NCBI RefSeq assembly: GCF_011683915.1
Contig: NZ_JAAQPH010000008.1
Coordinates: forward strand, 1-64,000
DNA from: Pelagibius litoralis
GTDB taxonomy: Bacteria > Pseudomonadota > Alphaproteobacteria > Kiloniellales > Kiloniellaceae
DNA length: 64,000 nt
Direction: 5' to 3'
Shown here: positions 45,301-53,717 of the stretch, piece by piece
Layout: every line of letters begins with the position of its first letter
Numbering within the stretch: the stretch's first letter is position 1
The notes under the pieces: generated by a model
Databases searched by the model: none
What the model was told of the DNA's origin: nothing
What the model saw: only the letters and a program-made list of their open reading frames with translations
Translations under genes and position numbers: made by a program

Positions 45301-45989
45301 GCGGCCGCTTCCAGAATGTCCCCCAACTGCGAGGCCAGGGCGCCCTTGCGCGGCGAAAAGGAGCCGTCGAAGGCGGCGGAACCCACGGTGAAGGCGTTGG
45401 CCCCGGCCTCCGCCAGCGCGCGGATACGATCCGGCGAGTCGACGCTGCCGGCCACCACAAGTGTGCCCTGGGTCGCCCGCCGTGCGGCCTTTACCAATTC
45501 CAGCGGATCGGCCTCCGTCGCGCGGTAGGCCAGAAGGTCAACGCCCGAACAGCCCAGGGATTCGAACTTGCGGCAGTCCGCTTCAACGTCGGTGGCCGTG
45601 CCGCCCAGCGCCGTGGGATGGCCGATCGGCCGGCCGGGGAATGGCAGATACCCGATTCCGCTGCCGTCCAGTACGCTCAAAATGCCCGCCGCATCGGTAC
45701 CGCCCATCACGCAGTCGACGCCGATATCGCGGGCCGCGCGGGCCGAATTCAGACAAGCCTCCGGCGTGGTGGATACAACCTCAAGGTAGCTGGTCGCCCC
45801 GGCATCCTTGATGCGGCGATTCAACTCCACCAGGGTATCGAAACTCACCCCCACGTCCTTGAAGCCCATGTGCTTTACGCCGGCGGAGACAACAACGTCA
45901 AAGACCTCCAGGCAGTCCTGCACGGTCTGGTCCGCGCGGGTGAACATGAAAATAAAGTCAATCGCCGGTCGCGCTATGGGTCGCGTCAT
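45297..45989 (-). CDS. TIM-barrel protein of unknown function
   Basis: A 230-residue protein with alternating strand-helix pattern. The C-terminal phosphate-binding-type strands TLVVAGSVDSPDRIRALAEAGANAFTVGSAAF resemble those of HisA/HisF, ThiE and related beta/alpha barrels. The inner segments MGFKDVGV and DCVMGGTD could place catalytic Lys and Asp residues. The ATG at 45989 gives a compact start; the frame extends to 46058 without support. Co-transcribed with the DeoR regulator by ATGA overlap. An aldolase or phosphate-sugar role is possible but unproven. Confidence 0.75.
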   Translation of the reverse strand: MTRPIARPAIDFIFMFTRADQTVQDCLEVFDVVVSAGVKHMGFKDVGVSFDTLVELNRRIKDAGATSYLEVVSTTPEACLNSARAARDIGVDCVMGGTDAAGILSVLDGSGIGYLPFPGRPIGHPTALGGTATDVEADCRKFESLGCSGVDLLAYRATEADPLELVKAARRATQGTLVVAGSVDSPDRIRALAEAGANAFTVGSAAFDGSFSPRKGALASQLGDILEAAA

Positions 45990-46084
45990 CTCGGGGCTTT
46001 CCCTCTTCGCAGTCTGTCCGCTGTTTCCGGCAAACGCCTTGCTTCGGTTATGCCCCAACTTCGTGGTGAGTACAACAAATCATG

Positions 46085-46097
46085 TTGGAATTACCAA
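46085..46097. promoter_or_regulatory. Candidate operator in the DeoR/potD divergent region
   Basis: TTGG-N5-CCAA (TTGGAATTACCAA) lies in the 241-nt gap between the divergent TIM-barrel/DeoR unit and the potD-like gene, in an AT-rich stretch. A similar TTGG-N6-CCAA element lies upstream of the GS-family gene at 37799-37812. The DeoR protein is a candidate binder. Confidence 0.4.
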
Positions 46098-46230
46098 ATT
46101 TTGCGTGGTACTTTCATCAAATGGATCTTTTAGGGAACCATCGGCCGGGCGATCGACGAAGATCAGACCCCACGCCGCTGGCTGCCCTTCGGATGGTCCG
46201 GGGCAAAACAAAAAAACGGGGAGCGTGATC

Positions 46231-47373
46231 ATGCAGTTCGACCGTCGCAGTTTGTTGAGGTACACCGCCGCCGCCGGCGCGCTCGGGCTTGCCGGGCCCA
46301 TGGCGGGCACAGCCTTCGCCGCACGAGAGAAGGAGCTGAACATCCTCTGTTGGGAGGGCTACAACTCCGACGAGGTGCTCGACCCCTTCCGCCGCAAAAC
46401 CAGCGCATCGGTCAAAGCCGAGAGCGGCACCTCCGACCCGGACATGATCAACAAGCTGCGCGCCGGCGAGGTGAACGTCTGGGATGTCATCAACCTGAAC
46501 CAGCCCTGGGCGCGCGACCAGATGTGGCCGGAAGGTCTCATCAAGCCGCTGCCGCAGGAACGCTTCGAGCCCTACTTCGCCAACATGATGGCGCCCTACG
46601 GCAAGGAATATCCCTGGTGCTATTCACCCGACGGCAAAGAACTGCTGGGCATGGTACAGCGCTTCGGCCCCTTCAATTTCGTCGTGAACACCGACAAGGT
46701 GAGCCGCGCCACGGCGGAGGACGAAGGCTTCAACCTTTTCAACGAGGCCTCCAATGCCGGTCGCTACGGTATCCTCACCTACGACAACTGGAACATCTAC
46801 CACATGTGCATCGGCGCCGGGCTCGACCCCTTCGTCAAGCACAGCGAGGCCGAGATTGCGGCCTTCGAGAAAGTGGCCCGCGCCTGGTTCAAGGGCGCCA
46901 AGCTGCTGACCGACGATCTGGTGGCGATGAACCTGGCGCTGATCAACGGCGAGATCGACTTCTACCTGACCGGCGGCACCTACACCGCCAGCCCGGCCCG
47001 CCTGGACGGCGCCACCAACATCCGCGGCATCACCCCCAAGAAGGGCCCGCTGGCCGGTGGCAAGGGCGGCATTACCTGGGTGGAGATCACCTCGGTGGTT
47101 AACAATCCCAACGGTTCGCCCCTGGCCCTCGACTTCCTGGAGTACGTTCAGGACCCGGAGGTCTGTCACGCCGTGGCTTTCGCCGAGGGCACCTACAATC
47201 CGGTCACCCAGATGGCCAACCCGCAAGTCTTTGAGAAGTTCAGCTCTGAAGAGCTGGACGCCATCCAGTGGGATAGCCTGGAAGAAGAACTGTCGAACAC
47301 CGTCGACTACCAGATCAATCCGGACTACGACGTCATGGATAAGATCTATAATGCGGCCAAGCGCGAGGCTTAA
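46231..47373 (+). CDS. ABC transporter substrate-binding protein, PotD-like
   Basis: A 380-residue periplasmic protein. The N-terminus carries a twin-arginine-like signal (MQFDRRSLLRYTAAAGALG) ending near residue 31. The mature part begins ELNILCWEGYNSDEVLDPF, the opening of polyamine-type binding proteins, and has the YLTGGTYTASPARL region near residue 255. A GGGGAG site precedes the ATG. First gene of a seven-gene plus-strand unit. Ligand may be a polyamine or another amine or amino compound. Confidence 0.9.
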   Translation: MQFDRRSLLRYTAAAGALGLAGPMAGTAFAAREKELNILCWEGYNSDEVLDPFRRKTSASVKAESGTSDPDMINKLRAGEVNVWDVINLNQPWARDQMWPEGLIKPLPQERFEPYFANMMAPYGKEYPWCYSPDGKELLGMVQRFGPFNFVVNTDKVSRATAEDEGFNLFNEASNAGRYGILTYDNWNIYHMCIGAGLDPFVKHSEAEIAAFEKVARAWFKGAKLLTDDLVAMNLALINGEIDFYLTGGTYTASPARLDGATNIRGITPKKGPLAGGKGGITWVEITSVVNNPNGSPLALDFLEYVQDPEVCHAVAFAEGTYNPVTQMANPQVFEKFSSEELDAIQWDSLEEELSNTVDYQINPDYDVMDKIYNAAKREA

Positions 47374-47386
47374 ACGGTACCGAGAG

Positions 47387-47433
47387 CGGGCGGCCCGGGT
47401 ATCCTTTTCTGAGGGATCACCGGGGCCTGCCCG
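47387..47433 (+). other. Intercistronic stem-loop after the PotD-like gene
   Basis: CGGGCGGCCCGGG with ATCC pairs with GGGAT and CCGGGGCCTGCCCG, giving a long GC-rich imperfect stem around a TTTTCTGA loop in the 106-nt gap between the binding-protein and ATPase genes. No T tract follows. It probably stabilises the 5' message or attenuates downstream expression. Confidence 0.6.
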
Positions 47434-47479
47434 GGCACCGCATGCCGCGGGATCTGCGGGCCGAAAATAGGGAGTTATT

Positions 47480-48538
47480 GTGGCCGACCCAATTCTGAGG
47501 TTGTCACAACTGTCCAAGCGTTTTGGACAGTTCGAAGCGGTGAAGGAAATCGATCTCGCCATCCAGGAGGGCGAGTTCTTCACCATTGTCGGCCCATCGG
47601 GCTCCGGCAAGACCACGCTCATCCGCATGCTGGCCGGCCTGGAAGAGCCCAGCGGCGGAGAGATCCTGCTGCGCGGAGAACGCATCAACGAAACCCCGGC
47701 GAACCGCCGTCCGACCTGTATGGTCTTTCAGTCGCTCGCCCTGTTCCCGCACCGAAGCGTCGGCCAGAACATCGAGTTCCCGCTGAAGATGCGCGGCGTG
47801 CCACCGGCCGAGCGGAAGAACCGCGCCGACGAGCTGTTGCGCCTGCTGCGCCTGCCGGAGGATTACTATAAAAAGCAGGTCAGCCAGTGCTCCGGTGGTG
47901 AGCGCCAGCGTATCGCGCTGGCCCGCGCCCTCGCCTTCGATCCCGAAATTCTGTTCTTCGACGAGCCGCTTTCAGCCATCGACTATCGCCTGCGCAAAAC
48001 CCTGGAAAAGGAACTGAAGGACCTGCATCGGGAAACCGGCAAGACCTTCGTCTACATCACCCACAGTCTGGAAGAGGCCATGGTGATGTCCGACCGCATC
48101 GGCATCATGCGGATGGGCGAACTGGTTCAGGTCGGCGCGCCGGATGAAATCTATTCGCGCCCGGCCAACCGCTTCGTCTCCGAGTTCATGGGCGAGGTCA
48201 ATGTGCTGGAGGTACAACCCAACGGCGCCGGCCTGCACTGCCCGGTCCTGGGTTCGACCCTTCAGGGCCCGGACGCCAAGGCGGACTTCGCGAGCGGCTA
48301 TCTCGTCATCCGCCCCGAATACCTGCGCTTCATCGGGCCGGGCGAGACGGCGGAAAACACCGTCACCGGCGTGCTCTACAACGAATACGCCCTGGGCAGC
48401 CGCATCCAGTATCAGGTCCGCGTCGGGGAACAGGTCTTCCTGGTCGAGAAACTGCGTGAGCAGCGCTACGGCGGCAACCTGGACGACGAGGTCATCATCG
48501 GTTGGGAGGCACGAGACAGCGTGCTGGCAACGGAATGA
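47480..48538 (+). CDS. ABC transporter ATPase, PotA-like
   Basis: A 352-residue ATPase. Walker A GPSGSGKTTLIRML is near residue 36, the signature SQCSGGERQRIALARA near residue 135, and Walker B ILFFDEPLSAID near residue 157, with a TOBE domain at the C-terminus. A GTG start follows GGAG. Its TGA overlaps the ATG of the first permease by 4 nt, so energy subunit and permeases are made in step. Confidence 0.92.
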   Translation: MADPILRLSQLSKRFGQFEAVKEIDLAIQEGEFFTIVGPSGSGKTTLIRMLAGLEEPSGGEILLRGERINETPANRRPTCMVFQSLALFPHRSVGQNIEFPLKMRGVPPAERKNRADELLRLLRLPEDYYKKQVSQCSGGERQRIALARALAFDPEILFFDEPLSAIDYRLRKTLEKELKDLHRETGKTFVYITHSLEEAMVMSDRIGIMRMGELVQVGAPDEIYSRPANRFVSEFMGEVNVLEVQPNGAGLHCPVLGSTLQGPDAKADFASGYLVIRPEYLRFIGPGETAENTVTGVLYNEYALGSRIQYQVRVGEQVFLVEKLREQRYGGNLDDEVIIGWEARDSVLATE

Positions 48539-49452
48539 CCGCAACAACGGAGGTCAGAACCACGGAGGCCGCCAAGCCAAGGCTACGCCGGGGACGAAGC
48601 CTCCGCGTCAGTCCCGGTCTGCTGGCCGCCCTGCCCGTCCTGATCTTCCTGGCGCTGGCCTTCGCCGCGCCGTTGCTGGCGGTGTTCGGTTATTCCTTCA
48701 TGCCAGAAGGAACCTTCGACTTCACCTTTCCGCCGACCTTCGAGAACTATCTCGCCGTCTTTTCCGGCAGCTACTACATCTCCTTTGCCAAGTCCCTCGG
48801 GCTGGCGCTGGTTACCGTGGTGCTGCTTATGGTGATCTGCTGGCCGATCGCCTACGGCATGGCCAAGCTGTTCGGGCGCTGGGCCAACCTGATGACCCTG
48901 GCGATCATCATTCCGCTCTTCGTCTCCGAAAACATCCGGCTCTTCGGCTGGATGCTTTTCCTCATCAAGGGCGGCGTCTTCCTGGGCGGCCTGAAGGCCT
49001 GGCTGGGCTTCGACGGCGAAAGCATTCTCTATGACGTGCCGGCCATCGTGCTGGGGTTGGTTTACGTCTACCTGCCCTTCACCCTGTTCCCCATGGTGCT
49101 TGGCATCTCGATGGTCTCGCGCGAGGTCACCGAAGCGGCCTTCGATATGGGCGCGTCGCGCTGGCAGGTGTTTCGCGAAATCGAACTGCCGCTGGCCACG
49201 CCGGGCATCCTGATCGGCGGGCTGCTGACTTTTATCCTTTCCCTGGGATCGCTGGCCGAATCAAAGATCCTGGGCGGACAGGCCGTCATCATGATCGCCG
49301 ACGAAATCGAAACCGCCTTCACCTTCGGCCAGAACTGGCCGCTGGGCTCGGCCCTTTCGGTCATCCTGATTCTGTTCTCCGGTACCTTGGTCCTGACCCT
49401 GCTGAGCTGGGTCGACCTGGACCGCATCCTGGGGCGTGGCGGCAATGACTGA
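48535..49452 (+). CDS. ABC transporter permease, PotB-like
   Basis: A 305-residue inner-membrane protein with six hydrophobic helices after a basic N-terminus. The EAA loop is TEAAFDMGASRWQVFREIELPLATPG near residue 197. The ATG at 48535 sits in the ATGA overlap with the ATPase stop and is preferred over an upstream in-frame start. Pairs with the PotC-like permease. Confidence 0.92.
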   Translation: MTATTEVRTTEAAKPRLRRGRSLRVSPGLLAALPVLIFLALAFAAPLLAVFGYSFMPEGTFDFTFPPTFENYLAVFSGSYYISFAKSLGLALVTVVLLMVICWPIAYGMAKLFGRWANLMTLAIIIPLFVSENIRLFGWMLFLIKGGVFLGGLKAWLGFDGESILYDVPAIVLGLVYVYLPFTLFPMVLGISMVSREVTEAAFDMGASRWQVFREIELPLATPGILIGGLLTFILSLGSLAESKILGGQAVIMIADEIETAFTFGQNWPLGSALSVILILFSGTLVLTLLSWVDLDRILGRGGND

Positions 49453-50251
49453 CGGCCGCAAAAAGCGCGTTACCCACAATCTGATCGCGGTCTGGTCGGG
49501 ATCGCTGATCCTCTTTCTCTATCTGCCGATCTTCTGCGTCGCCCTGGCTTCCTTCTCCAAGCAGCGCTACTTCCGCTTTCCGATCCCGGCCTTCGACACC
49601 CAGTGGTACGAGAGGGCCTTCACCTCCCTCACCGTGCGGGATCTGGTTTCCACCTCGCTCTCCATAGCGCTCATCGTGGCCCTGGTATCGGTGGTGCTCG
49701 GCTTCTTTGGGGCGCTGGCTTTTGCCCGCTTCGACTGGCGCGGCCGGCGCCTCTATCAGCGCCTGGTCCTGCTGCCGATTTTCTTTCCCCAGGCCGTGCT
49801 CGGTCTGGCCCTGCTGATTTGGTTTTCTTCCGTCGGGATCATCCCCGACTGGCGGACGGCGGTGATCGCGCACTTGGTATGGATTGTGCCGATCGTGACC
49901 CTTGTCATCTCTATCCAGGCATACTCGTTTGACCCCGCTTTGGAGGAGGCCGCCTTTGATCTGGGCGCAACCCGCTGGCAGACCTTGAAAGAGGTCACCC
50001 TGCCGGTGCTCTGGCCGGGGGTTGTCTCCGGCGGGCTGTTCGCCTTTTTGCTGTCCTGGGGCAATTTCCCCCTGTCGCTCTTCACCACCGGCGCCGACCA
50101 GACCGTTCCGGAATGGCTCTACGCCAAGATGGTGTCGGGCTACACGCCGCTGGTGCCGACCCTCGGCGCCCTCACCACCGCCAGCGCGGCGCTGATTCTG
50201 GTGCTCGGTTACGGCGGCTGGGTTTTCATGCGGCACAGACAGGCCAGATAA
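49445..50251 (+). CDS. ABC transporter permease, PotC-like
   Basis: A 268-residue inner-membrane protein with six hydrophobic helices and the EAA loop EEAAFDLGATRWQTLKEVTLPVLWPG near residue 163. The ATG at 49445 overlaps the end of the PotB-like gene by 8 nt and is chosen over one 9 nt earlier. It ends 20 nt before the oxygenase gene, so transporter and enzymes look like one operon. Confidence 0.92.
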   Translation: MTDGRKKRVTHNLIAVWSGSLILFLYLPIFCVALASFSKQRYFRFPIPAFDTQWYERAFTSLTVRDLVSTSLSIALIVALVSVVLGFFGALAFARFDWRGRRLYQRLVLLPIFFPQAVLGLALLIWFSSVGIIPDWRTAVIAHLVWIVPIVTLVISIQAYSFDPALEEAAFDLGATRWQTLKEVTLPVLWPGVVSGGLFAFLLSWGNFPLSLFTTGADQTVPEWLYAKMVSGYTPLVPTLGALTTASAALILVLGYGGWVFMRHRQAR

Positions 50252-50271
50252 GCCGTGAGCAGAGGTAAGCC

Positions 50272-51303
50272 ATGAGCAGCAGTGTTGAACTGGACGACAG
50301 CCTGAAGGGCGCGCGCATCGCGCTGGAAGAGATTCCGGTGATCGACTTCGCCGACTTCCTGACCGGCGATCTGGCGCAGCGCCGGGCGGTGGCGCGGCGG
50401 ATCGGCACGGCCTGCCGCGATATCGGCTTCTTCTATCTCGTCAACCACGGCATCGCACCGGCCCTGATGACCCGGACCTTTGCCGAGGCCAAGCGCTTTT
50501 TCGACCAGCCCCTCGATGCGAAAATGTCTATCGACATCGAGAAGTCGCCCTGCCATCGCGGCTACTTCAAGATGGGCGGCGAGAACCTGGACCCGAAGAA
50601 ACAGAAAGAGGCCGGCGACCTGAAAGAAGGCGTCAAGATCGGGCGCGACCTGGCCGCCGACCATCCCATGGTGCAGGCCGGCCTGCCGCTGCACGGACCT
50701 AATCTCTGGCCCCAAAATCTGCCGGGCTGGCAGGGCGCGATGCAGTCCTACTTCGATGCGCTGAGCGGCCTCGGCCGCCAGATCATGCATGCCTTCGCGC
50801 TCTCCCTGGACCTCGACGAGTGCCACTTCGACCGGGATCTGAGCGACCCCATGGCGACCCTGGGACCGCTGCACTACCCGCCGCAGCGGGGCGCCATCAC
50901 CGAAGCGCAGATCGGCGCGGGCGCCCATACCGACTTCGGTTGCCTGACCATCCTGGCGCAGGACATGAACGGCGGGCTTCAGGTGCGCAACGCGGCGGGC
51001 GTCTGGATCGACGCCCCGCCACTATCAGGCGCCTTTGTCATCAACATCGGCGACATGATGGCGCGCTGGACCAACGACCTCTTCGCCTCTACCCAGCACC
51101 GGGTGGTGAACGTCTCCGGCGCCGAACGCTATTCCATCCCCTTCTTCTTCGATCCCAACTTCCAAGCCAGGGTCGAGGCGCTGCCGAGCTGCAGCGGCCC
51201 TGACCGCCCGGCCAAGTTCGCGCCGACCACGTCCGGCCAACACCTGCTGGACATGATCAACGCGACCTTCGACTATCACCGGGAGAAGGCGGAGAGCACG
51301 TAA
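50272..51303 (+). CDS. Isopenicillin-N-synthase-family Fe(II)/2OG oxygenase
   Basis: A 343-residue non-haem iron oxygenase. The N-terminal DIOX domain starts IPVIDFADFLTGD. The iron ligands are His and Asp in GAHTDFGCLTIL (near 218-220) and His in STQHRVVNVSG (near 276). The RYSIPFFFDP segment (near 286) carries the 2-oxoglutarate-binding R-x-S. Downstream of the PotDABC-like genes and just before the cysteine hydrolase, it may oxidise the imported compound. Substrate not predictable from sequence. Confidence 0.9.
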   Translation: MSSSVELDDSLKGARIALEEIPVIDFADFLTGDLAQRRAVARRIGTACRDIGFFYLVNHGIAPALMTRTFAEAKRFFDQPLDAKMSIDIEKSPCHRGYFKMGGENLDPKKQKEAGDLKEGVKIGRDLAADHPMVQAGLPLHGPNLWPQNLPGWQGAMQSYFDALSGLGRQIMHAFALSLDLDECHFDRDLSDPMATLGPLHYPPQRGAITEAQIGAGAHTDFGCLTILAQDMNGGLQVRNAAGVWIDAPPLSGAFVINIGDMMARWTNDLFASTQHRVVNVSGAERYSIPFFFDPNFQARVEALPSCSGPDRPAKFAPTTSGQHLLDMINATFDYHREKAEST

Positions 51304-51305
51304 CC

Positions 51306-51953
51306 ATGCCCAAGACGGCCGAGGCCTGCGATTTCACCCTGACGGCAGGGAACTCAGCCCTGCTGGTGGTCGACCTGCAGCGCGGCTTCTGCGAGCGCCC
51401 GCTGGCCGAGAAACTGGGTTTCTCTGCCAGCCAACACTACTGGGACCGGGTGGACGGCGCCGTGCTGCCGAACGCCGCACGGCTGATCGATCAGGCGCGC
51501 AAGGCGGGTGTGGAAGTCATCTACACCGTTATCGAAGCGCTGACCCTGGACGGGCGCGACCGCAGCCTGGATCACAAGCGCTGCGACTTTCTGGTTCCCA
51601 AGGGATCCGAAGGCGGCCGGGTGATGCCGGCCCTCGCACCACAGGGTGACGAAATCCTGCTGCCCAAGTCCGCCTCCGGCATCTTCAACGCCACCAACAT
51701 CGAATACCTGCTGCGCAACCTGGGGGTCGAGCGCCTGGCCATCTTCGGCGTTTACACCAACCAGTGCGTTGAATCGGCCGTGCGCGATGCCGCCGACCGC
51801 GGCTTCCTGGTCACCCTGGTGGCCGACGCCTGTGCCACCAAGACGCCGGAGCAGGAAGCGGCGAGCCTGGCGGTGATGCAGGGCTATGCGCGGATCGCCG
51901 AGACGGCCGCCCTGCTGGACGAGATGCGGCCACGGGGAGCCTCCGCCGCATGA
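51306..51953 (+). CDS. Isochorismatase-like cysteine hydrolase
   Basis: A 215-residue alpha/beta hydrolase of the isochorismatase-like class. The triad is Asp23 (LLVVDLQRGF), a Lys near residue 120 (LLPKSASG) and Cys near residue 154 (TNQCVESAVRDAADRGF), the arrangement of amidases such as N-carbamoylsarcosine hydrolase and nicotinamidases. It starts 3 nt after the oxygenase stop and overlaps the amidotransferase gene by 4 nt. An amide or carbamoyl product of the pathway is a plausible substrate. Confidence 0.9.
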   Translation: MPKTAEACDFTLTAGNSALLVVDLQRGFCERPLAEKLGFSASQHYWDRVDGAVLPNAARLIDQARKAGVEVIYTVIEALTLDGRDRSLDHKRCDFLVPKGSEGGRVMPALAPQGDEILLPKSASGIFNATNIEYLLRNLGVERLAIFGVYTNQCVESAVRDAADRGFLVTLVADACATKTPEQEAASLAVMQGYARIAETAALLDEMRPRGASAA

Positions 51954-52684
51954 AGCGCCCCCTCGTCGGCATCACCGCCGATTTCCGCACCCACGATTCC
52001 GCGCCCTATCACGTTGTCGGCGACAAGTATGCCCGCGCGATCTGGGAAGCCGCTGGCTGTACCCCGCTGATCATCCCGGCCATGGCCGAGAGCCAGGAGG
52101 TCTCCGACATGTTGGATTCTCTGGACGGCCTGATGTTCACCGGCAGCCCATCGAACGTCCACCCGACCCGCTATGGCCGCGACGCCGACGAAAAGGCCGA
52201 GCCCTACGACGAGGCGCGTGACGCAATGACCTTCGGCCTGATCGACCGGGCCCTGGAGAAGGGCCTGCCCAGCCTCTTTGTCTGTCGTGGCTTCCAGGAG
52301 TTAAATGCGGCCCTCGGCGGCACCCTTCATGCCTGCGTTCACGAGGTGGAGGGCCGCATGGACCACCGCATGCCCAAACACGACGACCCGGACGTGCGCT
52401 ACGGCCCGCGCCATGCCATGAACTTTACGCCCGGCAGCCTCTTCGCCGGGATCGCCGGCGCCAGCGAGATCGAGGTGAACTCCCTCCACAGCCAGGGCAT
52501 CGACGTCGTGGCGCCCGGCCTGGAGATCGAGGGCCATGCCCCCGACGGCACACCGGAAGCTGTCTCGGTCACCGGCGCCAAGGCCTTCGCCCTCGGCGTC
52601 CAGTGGCACCCGGAATACAAAGCCCTGGAAAACGACTTCTCCACCCGCCTGTTTCGTGCATTTTCAGAGGCCGTGCGCGGCTAG
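51950..52684 (+). CDS. Gamma-glutamyl-GABA hydrolase-like class I amidotransferase (PuuD-like)
   Basis: A 244-residue peptidase C26 protein. The nucleophile is Cys in FVCRGFQELNAALGG near residue 113, and the His/Glu pair is in VQWHPEYKA near residue 220. In E. coli PuuD the same fold splits gamma-glutamyl-GABA. Two GS-family ligases in the window could make gamma-glutamyl intermediates for it. Last gene of the operon; convergent with the HAD gene 15 nt away. Confidence 0.9.
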   Translation: MKRPLVGITADFRTHDSAPYHVVGDKYARAIWEAAGCTPLIIPAMAESQEVSDMLDSLDGLMFTGSPSNVHPTRYGRDADEKAEPYDEARDAMTFGLIDRALEKGLPSLFVCRGFQELNAALGGTLHACVHEVEGRMDHRMPKHDDPDVRYGPRHAMNFTPGSLFAGIAGASEIEVNSLHSQGIDVVAPGLEIEGHAPDGTPEAVSVTGAKAFALGVQWHPEYKALENDFSTRLFRAFSEAVRG

Positions 52685-52699
52685 CGCCGCCTGCCGGCC

Positions 52700-53686
52700 C
52701 TATTCAAGCTCGAAGGGATAGACGACCCGCCAGTCGCGTTTCATGTCGACGACGGTCCAGCCGGCGGCTTCGGCCTGGTCGAGTGCCTTGTCGAGGCGGC
52801 CGATGTGACTGTCGCGATCGTAGATCCACTCCCGCTCGGCGTCACTGTGGCGCACAATCAGGCCGAAACGAAGCCCGGTCCCGGTCGTGGTGTACTGCAA
52901 CATCTGCAGGTCGCCGTCCGAGTTGCCGAAGGCCGCAAGCGGGCGCCGTCCGATGTGAAGATTGATGGCAATCGGCTTACCGGCCTTGTCGTCGATGAAA
53001 TCCAGCGCCGGCATCTTGCGGAGGGATGCTGCGCCGGAAGCCTGCTCGAATGCGGCTTTGATGCTTGAGCCGACCACCCGCTCCGGCGGAATGCCGTAAA
53101 CCTCTTCCGCGAAGACGCGGATGAAGTCGACCCCACCGCCGGAGACGATGAAGGTCTTGAAACCCTCGGCGCGCAAATAGCTCAGCAACTCCAGCATGGG
53201 CTGGTAAACCATCTCGTCATAGGCCCTGCCGCTTCGCGGATGGCGCGCCTTTGCGAGCCAGTCCCGCACCGCAGCCTTGAAATCCTCGACCGTCATGCCC
53301 GCATGGCTGACCATGACAACCTCCATCAGCCCGGCCTTGCCGTTGCTCAGAACGCCTTCGACGTCGCCGTCCATGGCGGCCTTGAGAACCGGGTTGTCGA
53401 CCCATTCGGGATGCTGCGGGGCCAGCGCCCTCACCCGGTCGAGAGCATAGATGAGTTGGAAGTACATCGGTTGTTCCGACCACAGCGTCCCGTCGTTGTC
53501 GAAAACAGCAATGCGTTCGCTCGGCGGCACGTAGTTTCCGCCGTCGGCATCGGTCACCCGCTCAACAAAAGAAAGGATGGCCGATTTGGTAAGGCCGGTA
53601 TTCCATGACGGCAAAGGGTCGGCCACCGCAACCCCGGAAAGCTGCGAGACTGCGACAGCCAGAAGCAAACTGCGAAGATACATCAT
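52700..53686 (-). CDS. Exported HAD-family phosphatase-like protein
   Basis: A protein of about 328 residues with a signal peptide (MMYLRSLLLAVAVSQLSGVAVA). HAD motif I is FDNDGTLWSEQ near residue 60, motif II lies in FIVSGGGVDF, and the Lys/Asp of motifs III and IV in FIDDKAGKP and FGNSDGDLQML. It is probably a periplasmic phosphohydrolase. Upstream of it by 32 nt on the same strand is the arylsulfatase, so the two may form a unit removing sulfate and phosphate esters. Start could also be 53683 or 53707. Confidence 0.85.
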   Translation of the reverse strand: MMYLRSLLLAVAVSQLSGVAVADPLPSWNTGLTKSAILSFVERVTDADGGNYVPPSERIAVFDNDGTLWSEQPMYFQLIYALDRVRALAPQHPEWVDNPVLKAAMDGDVEGVLSNGKAGLMEVVMVSHAGMTVEDFKAAVRDWLAKARHPRSGRAYDEMVYQPMLELLSYLRAEGFKTFIVSGGGVDFIRVFAEEVYGIPPERVVGSSIKAAFEQASGAASLRKMPALDFIDDKAGKPIAINLHIGRRPLAAFGNSDGDLQMLQYTTTGTGLRFGLIVRHSDAEREWIYDRDSHIGRLDKALDQAEAAGWTVVDMKRDWRVVYPFELE

Positions 53687-53717
53687 GGATGTTCTTCCGG
53701 TTGCCAAGCATTCGGCC

